From NCBI GenBank assembly GCA_008671285.1, contig RPYR01000022.1, positions 1 to 15,693 of the forward strand: a stretch of DNA of 15,693 bases, in the 5' to 3' direction. The stretch's first letter is position 1. Each line of letters begins with the position of its first letter. Both the position numbers and the translations under genes were made by a program. This document shows positions 1 to 5,861 of the stretch, in pieces. This stretch comes from Collinsella aerofaciens. GTDB lineage: Bacteria; Actinomycetota; Coriobacteriia; Coriobacteriales; Coriobacteriaceae. The notes beneath the pieces were generated by a model. That model searched no databases, was not told where the DNA came from, and saw only the letters and a program-made list of their open reading frames with translations.

Positions 1-203
1 ACCCTTGGTGGTGGGCCCTGCGTGGGGTCACACCCCAAGGGTAATGCTCCGCCTGACCGCTTTCAAGCTCGTTGTGGGTCGAATTTGGGTCGAATTATTC
101 CGCGTACTTTTCTTTCGTAAATCTATGAAAACATCAAATGACCTGGAGTTATATTGACTTCAATTTGGGTCGAAATGTCTGAATGAAACAACGTCGTAGC
201 GAC
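1..203. mobile_element. Terminal ~200 bp of an integrated element (partial)
   Basis: Bases 1-203 lie on the 5' side of a tRNA 3' half but do not form a tRNA 5' half: there is no stretch that pairs with the acceptor end CCCCGCG. This is what the far end of an element inserted in a tRNA gene looks like. The intact gene is rebuilt at the other end and a 3' copy is left here. The stretch is more AT-rich near 95-200 than its neighbours, carries short direct repeats typical of integrase arm sites, and has no credible ORF. An inverted repeat ACCCTTGG (1-8) / CCAAGGGT (35-42) sits at the edge, possibly the hairpin of a gene that lies outside. Whether the element is a prophage or an ICE cannot be said. 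The assignment is inference from context. Confidence 0.55.
75..176. repeat. Direct repeats TGGGTCGAATT, candidate integrase arm-type sites
   Basis: TGGGTCGAATT occurs twice in perfect tandem (75-85 and 86-96). A third copy at 166-176 matches 10 of 11 bases (TGGGTCGAAAT). All three are on the same strand and within 130 bases of the tRNA 3' half. Tyrosine integrases bind such short repeats in the arms of attP. The repeats are seen directly; integrase binding is inference. Confidence 0.5.
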
Positions 204-248
204 CTCATAACCCGAAGGTCGGTGGTTCAAATCCGCCCCCCGCGACCA
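204..248 (+). other. tRNA-Met(CAT) 3' half, probable attachment site (attL/attR)
   Basis: The sequence runs from a tRNA anticodon loop CTCATAA (204-210, anticodon CAT at 206-208) through the 3' anticodon stem CCC, the variable region, a T-arm with GGTTCAAATCC, the acceptor strand CCCCGCG and a CCA end (246-248). The 5' half is missing: upstream of the loop stands GCGAC where an initiator-type tRNA would have a GGG stem pairing with CCC. Homology starting exactly at the 7-nt anticodon loop fits tyrosine-recombinase crossover in that loop. The CCC after the loop suggests the initiator tRNA. This copy cannot fold into a tRNA, and an intact gene is expected to the left of the window. Confidence 0.8.
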
Positions 249-255
249 TGAAACT

Positions 256-816
256 TCAGGTCGGAAGCATAAAAGCTCCCGACCTTTTTCTTTGTCTAGG
301 GGTTTCGGCATCTCTCGTTCTTTGGGTACCTCGAGGCGGGCAATCAGATAGATGCTTACGAGTATCATAGGGTCTTTTTACGTCGCGGTCGTGTCTCGTA
401 CTGGTGCGCCGCTCTTTGTGGGACGTGTCACTTTGCCATAGGTTGTCCGGCGGCGGGGCGCAGGTCGTTCCCCGTGGCGTCGCTCCTTTCGACGCTACGC
501 TGCCTGGCCACTCGTTCCACTGGTGCTTTTTCATGTCGACGCAGCCGTTGTCTCGGAAGGCGACTCCTTCCTCCGTCAGTAGTGCTCGCTGGTCGGGGAA
601 GTTTGGCGCGAGGCGTCCCGCGTGGTTGACGACGCGGTGGCAGGGATAATCGCCGTAGCGATCCGCCTCGCTCAGCACCGCTCCGACCAGGCGAGAGTTT
701 TTCTCCCTGCCGATGAGGCGCGCTATCTGACCGTACGAGGCGACGCATCCCGCCGGAATCTCTGCCACGACGGAGAGAATCTCATAAACCAAATCTTCGT
801 CCAGGACTTTTCCCAT
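256..816 (-). CDS. MGMT-family DNA-binding protein with run-on C-terminus
   Basis: Residues 1-100 form the DNA-binding/active-site domain of O6-alkylguanine-DNA alkyltransferases: a helix-turn-helix with IPAGCVASYGQIA (20-32), a NSRLVGAVLS stretch (40-49), and the PCHRVV motif with the acceptor cysteine at C59. There is no N-terminal alkyltransferase domain, so it matches the short MGMT-like class. Because C59 is kept, it is not a typical ATL protein, where Trp or Ala stands there. Family members of this type end near the MKKHQW at residues 95-100. Here the frame continues 86 more residues, Arg- and Pro-rich and unlike any domain I know, and stops inside the tRNA terminator. The ATG has GGGAG 8 nt upstream. 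The real gene may have lost its stop codon or carry a frameshift. Family confident; C-terminal extent uncertain. Confidence 0.8.
   Translation of the reverse strand: MGKVLDEDLVYEILSVVAEIPAGCVASYGQIARLIGREKNSRLVGAVLSEADRYGDYPCHRVVNHAGRLAPNFPDQRALLTEEGVAFRDNGCVDMKKHQWNEWPGSVASKGATPRGTTCAPPPDNLWQSDTSHKERRTSTRHDRDVKRPYDTRKHLSDCPPRGTQRTRDAETPRQRKRSGAFMLPT
258..289 (+). terminator. Rho-independent terminator of the tRNA gene
   Basis: AGGTCGG (258-264) pairs with CCGACCT (279-285). Inside are AGC/GCT pairs and an A-rich loop, and T5 follows (285-289). It sits 10 nt past the CCA end, the usual place for a tRNA terminator, and supports the reading that DNA from 204 rightward is host chromosome. Confidence 0.8.
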
Positions 817-870
817 CGTATCGCTCCCGTGTTCGCTTTTGCCTTCGGGGGCGCGGCGCCGATCACCCGT

Positions 871-887
871 GCTGCGATTTTCGCAGC
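871..887 (-). other. Perfect stem-loop in the MGMT-like leader
   Basis: GCTGCGA and TCGCAGC, 7 bp with a 3-nt loop, lie between the predicted promoter and the start of the MGMT-family gene. No T-run follows on either strand, so it is not an obvious terminator. It may be mRNA leader structure or a small operator. Confidence 0.4.
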
Positions 888-899
888 TCCCCTTACCGA

Positions 900-928
900 A
901 GCATCGAGGGAAAGCGCGTGCGTGTCAA
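900..928 (-). promoter_or_regulatory. Sigma70-type promoter for the MGMT-family gene
   Basis: On the minus strand TTGACA (923-928) is followed after exactly 17 bases by GATGCT (900-905). The -35 is a perfect consensus match and the -10 is weak. The start codon lies about 80 bases downstream, so the gene can be transcribed apart from the MFS-CBS pair. Confidence 0.5.
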
Positions 929-990
929 GGTTGTCTGGTCCAGTTGCTGGCTCGATGCCTCGAGATGTTCGCCTCAAGTGCGACCTGCCC

Positions 991-1497
991 CTATTGGAAA
1001 AGGATGCCGAAGATGTATTTGGTGATGGCGGAGCGGCGGATGACCCCCACGAGTTTGCCCTCGTCATCAACCACAGGAAGCTTCTTGAACTTCTTCTTCG
1101 CCAGCAGCGCGGCGACGCGGGCGATGCTCTGCTCGGGACGGGCACACACTACCTGGCGCGTCGCGAAATCCATGACGCAGCGATCCTTCAGGTCTTCGAT
1201 GCGCTGCTCAAGGCTCTGATCGTCGAAGTACAGCATGGACGCGTCGCCGCCCGTGAAGATGGTGTGAGCGCGATGCTGCGCGATGGCTCCCATGACATCG
1301 CCGTCGGAGATGAACCCGACCACCTGGTTGCGCTCATCGATTACGGGCATGCTGCTCACCTCGTTTTCGGCGAGCATGCGCACCACGTCGGAAATCGTGC
1401 AATCCTGCGTGCAGGTGAACGGCTCTTCAATCATGATGCTCGAAACGGGCGTCCCCTCGAGCTCGAGCGGGATGCGCTCGGACAGAATCTCGGACAT
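991..1497 (-). CDS. Tandem CBS-domain protein
   Basis: 168 residues consisting of two CBS domains (about 18-75 and 107-163) and little else. Each domain shows the conserved end: GFISDGDVM at 61-69 and GVIRRSAITK at 151-160. Paired CBS domains form a Bateman module that usually binds adenosyl ligands such as AMP, ATP or SAM, and a stand-alone copy acts as a sensor for a partner protein or as a dimer. The gene starts 3 nt after the stop of the MFS gene, with AAGGAGG (1506-1512) embedded in the end of that gene, so the two are translated from one mRNA. That suggests the CBS protein senses something for the transporter, but no experiment or motif here proves it. No signal peptide or membrane segment is seen. 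Confidence 0.9.
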   Translation of the reverse strand: MSEILSERIPLELEGTPVSSIMIEEPFTCTQDCTISDVVRMLAENEVSSMPVIDERNQVVGFISDGDVMGAIAQHRAHTIFTGGDASMLYFDDQSLEQRIEDLKDRCVMDFATRQVVCARPEQSIARVAALLAKKKFKKLPVVDDEGKLVGVIRRSAITKYIFGILFQ

Positions 1498-1500
1498 CGC

Positions 1501-2940
1501 TTATGCCTCCTTCGTTTTCGGTGCGGTTTTCTTGGTGCGCACGCTGAATATGGCGCAGATAAGGGAAACGAGGCCGATTGCCGCGCACACCTTGTAAGCG
1601 ACGCCCGCGCCCACGGCGGTGGCTACTTGGATGCTCGCATCGACGCCGGCCGACGCGGTGACGCTTGTCATGACCGTGATGATGAGCGCCGTGCACAAAC
1701 CGCCGGCGACCTGGCGGCCGGTGTTCGCGATGGCGTTGCCGTGGGCGATCATGTCATTTTTCAAGGCATTGACACCCCATGTGTTCACCGGCATGTTCGC
1801 GAGCGACTGGCCGGCGGACTGCAGCATGCAGAACAGCGCAACCACCAAGATGGGCGTGTTTACCGTCGAAAGCGAGAGCAGGAACAGGGCGCCGGTCATG
1901 AGGGCCAGGCCGACGATCGAGATGGCACGCGGACCGAACTTGTCGAACACCACGCCGGAGATAGGGCTGATGATGATGCCCACCGCCGCGGCGGGAAGCA
2001 TGGCCATGCCGGTTTCGAAGGCCGAAGCGCCAAGCGAGGTTTGCAGCAGCAACGGCAACAGCGTGTTGGTGACCAGGCATGCGGCGTTGATGAGCGTGAC
2101 GATGATGGCGGCCACGCGGAACTCGCGCGTCTTGAGCGTGCCCAGTTGAAGCAGCGGGTCCTCGATTTTGCCCTGGCGTACGACGAACAGCACCAAGCAC
2201 ACGACACCCGCGACGATCGAGCCGAGCACCACGGGGTTGCCCCAACCCATCGACGAGGCGCTCGAGAACCCGTAGAGAAGTCCGCCGAAGGCGATGGTGG
2301 AGAGGACGACCGAGGGCAGGTCGAGCTTGGGGTTCTTCAGCTCGCCCACGTTTTTCAGCATGAACACGCCCAGCACCAGCACGAGAATTGCGAGGGGGAC
2401 GATGGCGCCGATCATGGTGCGCCAGCCGTACGTGTCGATCACCGCACCGCCTACGACGGGGCCGACCGCGGGACCCGCCGACATGACGATGCCCGCCATG
2501 CCCATAGCCGTTCCTCGTTTCTCGACGGGGAACACCAGCATGGGAACCACCGAGACAAGCGGCATGAGCACGCCTGAGCCCGCCGCTTGCAACACGCGAC
2601 CGATGATGAGGAACAGGAAATCAGGGGCTGCGGCGCACAGCAGCGTGCCCAGCGCGAACACCAGCGTCGCCCCGAAGAATAGCGCGCGGGTGCTGAACTT
2701 GTCGATAAGGAACGCCGAAACGGGGACCATGATGCCGCTCACCAGCGGGTATATGGACATGATCCACTGGGCAGTCGAGGCATCGATGGCGAAATCGGAC
2801 ATGATGACCGGCAGCGCAGGCGACATCACCGTTTGGTTCAGTAGCGCCAAGAAGGCACCCAGGACGACGACCGCGACGATGCGGATCTGGGTACCGGTAA
2901 TGCGCCCATTGGCGGGCGCGACCGTACAATTATCAGACAT
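1501..2940 (-). CDS. MFS transporter, DHA2 (14-TM drug:H+ antiporter) family
   Basis: 479 residues, mostly hydrophobic, with about fourteen membrane spans. The first span has the DHA2-type LLNQTVMSPALPVIMSDF. GRVLQAAGSGVLMPL follows the fourth span region, and the antiporter motif C appears as SAGPAVGPVVGG. These features place it with the EmrB/QacA exporters; the substrate cannot be read from sequence. The ATG is preceded by AAGGAAG at close spacing. It is the first gene of a unit with the CBS protein, and a palindrome sits 63 bp upstream. No transcription-factor gene adjoins it, so the regulator of that palindrome would be encoded elsewhere. Confidence 0.93.
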   Translation of the reverse strand: MSDNCTVAPANGRITGTQIRIVAVVVLGAFLALLNQTVMSPALPVIMSDFAIDASTAQWIMSIYPLVSGIMVPVSAFLIDKFSTRALFFGATLVFALGTLLCAAAPDFLFLIIGRVLQAAGSGVLMPLVSVVPMLVFPVEKRGTAMGMAGIVMSAGPAVGPVVGGAVIDTYGWRTMIGAIVPLAILVLVLGVFMLKNVGELKNPKLDLPSVVLSTIAFGGLLYGFSSASSMGWGNPVVLGSIVAGVVCLVLFVVRQGKIEDPLLQLGTLKTREFRVAAIIVTLINAACLVTNTLLPLLLQTSLGASAFETGMAMLPAAAVGIIISPISGVVFDKFGPRAISIVGLALMTGALFLLSLSTVNTPILVVALFCMLQSAGQSLANMPVNTWGVNALKNDMIAHGNAIANTGRQVAGGLCTALIITVMTSVTASAGVDASIQVATAVGAGVAYKVCAAIGLVSLICAIFSVRTKKTAPKTKEA

Positions 2941-3002
2941 AAGCTTCCTTCGTATCTATTCGATTCTTCGCCGAAGGCGCGCCGGCCCACGGGCGAAATA
3001 AC

Positions 3003-3023
3003 ATGCACGTGCTATGCGTGCAT
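3003..3023. promoter_or_regulatory. Palindromic operator upstream of the MFS gene
   Basis: ATGCACG (3003-3009) and CGTGCAT (3017-3023) form a perfect 7-bp inverted repeat with a 7-bp spacer. It lies 63-83 bp upstream of the MFS start, a fitting place for a TetR- or MarR-type repressor site. The pattern is seen directly; the regulator type is a guess. Confidence 0.55.
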
Positions 3024-3079
3024 CAGATACGACAGGAAGAAAGCGGCTGCTCAGAGCGCACTTGGGGAACAACAGGAGA

Positions 3080-3099
3080 GGCCCCGTATACCAGGGGCC
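3080..3099. other. GC-rich hairpin in the intergenic stretch
   Basis: GGCCCC (3080-3085) and GGGGCC (3094-3099) with an 8-nt loop. There is no clear T-run on either strand. It could be a weak terminator or attenuator in the MFS leader. Confidence 0.35.
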
Positions 3100-3400
3100 G
3101 CCGAATTGCGATGTATGCTTTGGTCAAATCCTTCATAGCGGGGAGGTATTCTAGCAGCCGTCTTCGCCCCTTTCAAGGGATGTAACCCAGACGTTGATTT
3201 TCTTCACCGAGGCGCCATCGTTGACGGGTGGCGTGCTTCTCTATCGCCACACCGCGGGGCGAGGGAACGCCGCGGCGAGCTTGTACATCGGCTATGTGTG
3301 CAGCTGCGAGCGTGTCGCCGGCGCGCGCTGGGCGCCAGTCCGATCCGGCCGACTCTTGCCGACGGTCGGTCGCCGTCCTCCTCCATCTCCGCCTGCTCTG

Positions 3401-3428
3401 TTTTTGCTCGGCTCCCTTGTCGTATCAT
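3401..3428 (+). promoter_or_regulatory. Candidate promoter for the ArsC-like gene
   Basis: TATCAT (3423-3428) is a 5/6 match to the -10 consensus. TTTTTG at 3401-3406 stands where a -35 should be, with a 16-bp spacer, but is poor. The start codon is 33 bases further on. Confidence 0.35.
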
Positions 3429-3460
3429 GGACGGACGAGAATTGAGCGAAGACGGTACGT

Positions 3461-3802
3461 ATGAACATCCAGATATTCGGCACGAAGAAAAGCTTCGATA
3501 CTAAGAAGGCGCAGCGCTATTTCAAGGAACGTCGTGTGAAGTTCCAGTTCATCGACTTGAAGGAAAAGGGGATGAGCAAAGGCGAGCTCGAAAGCGTGGC
3601 GCGCGCCGTCGGCGGGATCGACGCTGTGATCGATCCAAAGGCGAAAGATGCCGACACGGTTGCGCTCGTACAGTATCTTGCTGCCGACCAGAAGTTCGAA
3701 AAGGTGCTCGATAACCAGCAGATTCTTCGTGAGCCCATCGTTCGCAACGGCCGCCAGGCAACCGTTGGCTACGAGCCTGACGTGTGGAAGGGCTGGGAAT
3801 AA
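3461..3802 (+). CDS. ArsC/Spx-fold protein lacking the catalytic cysteine
   Basis: 113 residues with the thioredoxin-like ArsC/Spx/YffB fold: a first beta strand IQIFGTKKSFDTKKAQRYF, then FQFIDLKEKGMSKGEL, and a late LREPIVRNGRQATVGYEPDVWKGW (95-112) where the family has the cis-Pro strand (REPIV) and the anion-binding region. The family keeps a cysteine at the N-terminus of helix 1 (YffB has KNCDTIKKA). Here the matching residue is Ser11, and the whole protein contains no cysteine. It therefore cannot work as a thiol arsenate reductase or redox switch and may be a binding or Spx-like adaptor protein. The length is normal for the family. The Shine-Dalgarno sequence is weak (GAAGACGG). It is a single-gene unit followed by hairpins. 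Confidence 0.85.
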   Translation: MNIQIFGTKKSFDTKKAQRYFKERRVKFQFIDLKEKGMSKGELESVARAVGGIDAVIDPKAKDADTVALVQYLAADQKFEKVLDNQQILREPIVRNGRQATVGYEPDVWKGWE

Positions 3803-3806
3803 AGTG

Positions 3807-3848
3807 AAGCGCCCACGCCCGTGGTTTTATCCACGGACGCGGGCGCTT
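3807..3848. terminator. Large hairpin after the ArsC-like gene
   Basis: AAGCGCCC (3807-3814) pairs with GGGCGCTT (3841-3848). An inner stem CCGTGG (3819-3824) / CCACGG (3831-3836) closes a T-rich loop. It starts 4 nt after the stop codon. No T-run follows, so its strength as a terminator is uncertain. It also lies downstream of the dehydratase gene on the other strand and could serve both. Confidence 0.55.
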
Positions 3849-3903
3849 GCGTAAGACGTCTCTTGTCGTTTGAGTGGAGCGCCCCGGCGGCGCTGAACAA
3901 CGC

Positions 3904-3931
3904 GCCCCGGTGACGTGGCTCGGGGCTCTTT
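3904..3931 (+). terminator. Second terminator-like hairpin, plus strand
   Basis: GCCCCG (3904-3909) and CGGGGC (3921-3926), an 11-nt loop, then TCTTT. It backs up the preceding hairpin between the convergent ArsC-like and dehydratase genes. Confidence 0.5.
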
Positions 3932-3974
3932 GTGCCGCGCATCTATGAGAGGAGATATTTGATGCGCATGGGCG

Positions 3975-5753
3975 CTACTCCATGTAGCCACCCTGAATGG
4001 CAGAAACTGCATGCTCGGTAAAGAACTTGAGCGTGCCGGAGGTATAGCGATTAGCCTTGGGCTTCCAAGCGGCTCGGCGCTCGGCCAGGACGGCGTCGAC
4101 CTCGGCCGGCTCCATCTCCTTACCGGCGATGCCTACGATAGACAGCGAGCGCTCGGGGATGTTGATCTGGATCAGGTCGCCCTCCTCGATCAGGGCAATC
4201 GGGCCGCCCACGGCAGCCTCGGGCGAAACGTGACCGATAGCCGGGCCCTTGGAGGCGCCGGAGAAGCGGCCGTCAGTGATCAGAGCAATGCTCGCGCCCA
4301 GCTCGGGGTCGCTGGCGATAGCCTCGGTGGTGTAGAACATCTCGGGCATGCCGGAACCCTTGGGGCCCTCGTAGCGAATGATGACGGCGTCGCCGGGCTT
4401 GACCTCGTGCGTCAGGACGGCGTGGATGGCGTCCTCCTCGCAGTCGAACGGACGTGCCTTAAGCGTAGCCTGGAACATCTCGCGCGGAACAACCGTGTGC
4501 TTGACGACGGCGCCCTCGGGGGCAAGGTTGCCGTGGAGGATGGCGATGGAACCGTCGGTGCCGAAGGCCTGGTCAAACGGACGGATGATGTCCTCGCGCT
4601 TGAGATTCCACTTCTCAAGGTAACGACCGCACTTCTCGAAGTAACCGTTGTTCTTGAGGTCCTCGAGGTTCTCGCCGAGAGTCTTGCCGGTGACGGTCAT
4701 AACGCCGAGGTGGAGCATCGACTTGATCTCCTCCATGATGCGCGGCACGCCGCCCGCATAGTAGAAGAACTGCGCCGGCCACTCGCCTGCGGGGCGAACG
4801 TTGAGCAGGTAGTGGGCGCCACGGTGCAGGCGATCGAAATCGTCGGCGGACATCTCGATGCCAAACTCGCGGGCGATCGCGGGAATGTGCAGCAGCGAGT
4901 TGGTGGAACCGGAGATGGCGCCGTGGACCATGATGAGATTCTCGAAGGACTCCTTGGTCACGATGTCGCGGGGGCACAGGTTGTGCTCGGAGAGCCACAC
5001 GGACTGACGGCCAGCCTCGCGCGCAAACTCACGCAGATCGGAGCTGGTTGCGGGCAGCAGAGCCGTGCCGGGGAGCATAAGGCCCAGGGCCTCGGCGGTA
5101 ACCTGCATGGTCGAGGCGGTACCCATAAAGGAGCAGGCGCCGCAGCTGGGGCATGCGTTGTGCTTGGCAAACTCGAGCTCCTCGCGGGAAATCTCGCCGC
5201 GCTCATAGCGGGCCGAGATGGCGCCGAGCTGCTCCAGGGTCAGCAGGTCGGGACCGGCATCCATGACACCGCCGGTAACGACGATGGAGGGGATGTTGAT
5301 GCGGCCCATGGCCATGAGGTTCGCAGGCAGACCCTTATCGCAGCTGGCGACAAAGACGCCGGCGTCGAATGGAGTGGCCTTGGCATGAATCTCGATCATG
5401 TTGGCGATCATGTCGCGGCTGGGCAGCGAGTAGTTGATGCCGTCGTGGCCCTGGGCCTCACCGTCGCAAATGTCGGTGCAGAAGTAACGAGCACCGTGAC
5501 CGCCAGCCTCGGCAACGCCAGCACGGACCTCCTCGACCAGATCAAACAGGCCGGCAGAACCCGGGTGCGAGTCGCCGAACGTCGACTCGATAATGACCTG
5601 CGGCTTGTCCAGATCCTCGATGGACCAGCCAGAGCCCAGGCGCAGCGGGTCCATCTCGGGGCTGATGGTGCGGAACTTGCCAGAACGCGGCTGCAGCTTG
5701 GCAACCAGGTCGGCGGCCTCCTGCTGAATCTGTGCTTTGGTTTTCTCGTCCAT
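3975..5753 (-). CDS. IlvD/Edd-family sugar-acid dehydratase (probable)
   Basis: 592 residues. Family marks are DICDGEAQGHDGINYSLPSRD (94-114), VASCDKGLPA (135-144) with the Mg-binding Asp-Lys, CPSCGACSFMGTAST (201-215), and ITDGRFSG plus GHVSPEA near the C-terminus. The family dehydrates 2,3-dihydroxy acids: branched-chain precursors (IlvD) or aldonates (Edd, YjhG). VASCDKGLPA and the GSTNSLLHIPAIA stretch resemble E. coli YjhG, a D-xylonate dehydratase that sits beside the GntP-type permease YjhF. The gene here also follows a GntP permease, and no ilv genes are near. I therefore prefer an aldonate substrate giving a 2-keto-3-deoxy acid. A longer frame to 5789 exists, but ATG 5751-5753 has GAGGAG at good spacing. 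The canonical first cluster cysteine is not seen (GDSHPG stands in its place). Substrate uncertain. Confidence 0.9.
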   Translation of the reverse strand: MDEKTKAQIQQEAADLVAKLQPRSGKFRTISPEMDPLRLGSGWSIEDLDKPQVIIESTFGDSHPGSAGLFDLVEEVRAGVAEAGGHGARYFCTDICDGEAQGHDGINYSLPSRDMIANMIEIHAKATPFDAGVFVASCDKGLPANLMAMGRINIPSIVVTGGVMDAGPDLLTLEQLGAISARYERGEISREELEFAKHNACPSCGACSFMGTASTMQVTAEALGLMLPGTALLPATSSDLREFAREAGRQSVWLSEHNLCPRDIVTKESFENLIMVHGAISGSTNSLLHIPAIAREFGIEMSADDFDRLHRGAHYLLNVRPAGEWPAQFFYYAGGVPRIMEEIKSMLHLGVMTVTGKTLGENLEDLKNNGYFEKCGRYLEKWNLKREDIIRPFDQAFGTDGSIAILHGNLAPEGAVVKHTVVPREMFQATLKARPFDCEEDAIHAVLTHEVKPGDAVIIRYEGPKGSGMPEMFYTTEAIASDPELGASIALITDGRFSGASKGPAIGHVSPEAAVGGPIALIEEGDLIQINIPERSLSIVGIAGKEMEPAEVDAVLAERRAAWKPKANRYTSGTLKFFTEHAVSAIQGGYME

Positions 5754-5784
5754 GATGTTCTCCTCTTTTGGTTTGAACGGTTGT

Positions 5785-5797
5785 ACCAATCGTTGGT
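5785..5797. promoter_or_regulatory. Short inverted repeat ahead of the dehydratase gene
   Basis: ACCAA-TCG-TTGGT lies 32-44 bp upstream of the dehydratase start, in the 108-bp gap after the permease gene. GntR-family sites often use GGT/ACC half-sites, so it may be an internal operator. It could also be chance. Another small hairpin (CCGAG 5822-5826 / CTCGG 5834-5838) lies nearby. Confidence 0.25.
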
Positions 5798-5861
5798 TAA
5801 TGAATCAGGTGAAAATGGGTACCGAGCGATGCACTCGGCGAAAGATGCTTAGCTACGCGAA

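Larger units (their letters stand above)
2941..3460. other. Gene-free intergenic stretch
   Basis: 520 bases between the divergent MFS and ArsC-like genes. The short frames inside have no ribosome-binding site and no recognisable protein, and overlap each other on both strands. Beyond the operator, hairpin and promoter listed separately I see nothing. The right half (3230-3400) is very GC-rich and could be decayed coding DNA, but no family is recognisable. Confidence 0.5.

Noticed and set aside
204..248. Functional tRNA-Met gene
   Set aside because: The 5' half is absent: no acceptor, D-arm or 5' anticodon stem is found in the preceding 40 bases.
622..2577. 651-codon plus-strand open frame opposite the MFS, CBS and MGMT-like genes
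   Set aside because: Rich in Asp, His, Arg and Ala with no domain, no ribosome-binding site, and antisense to three clear genes; a high-GC shadow frame.
3003..3185. Possible 60-residue peptide gene in the MFS/ArsC-like gap
   Set aside because: No ribosome-binding site, starts inside the operator palindrome, and no similarity that I recognise.
5754..5789. Upstream in-frame start of the dehydratase
   Set aside because: The extra 12 residues include the ribosome-binding site of the better ATG at 5751-5753.
4011..5852. 613-codon plus-strand frame opposite the dehydratase gene
   Set aside because: Antisense shadow of a well-recognised gene with low-complexity Gly/Leu/Asp-rich composition.
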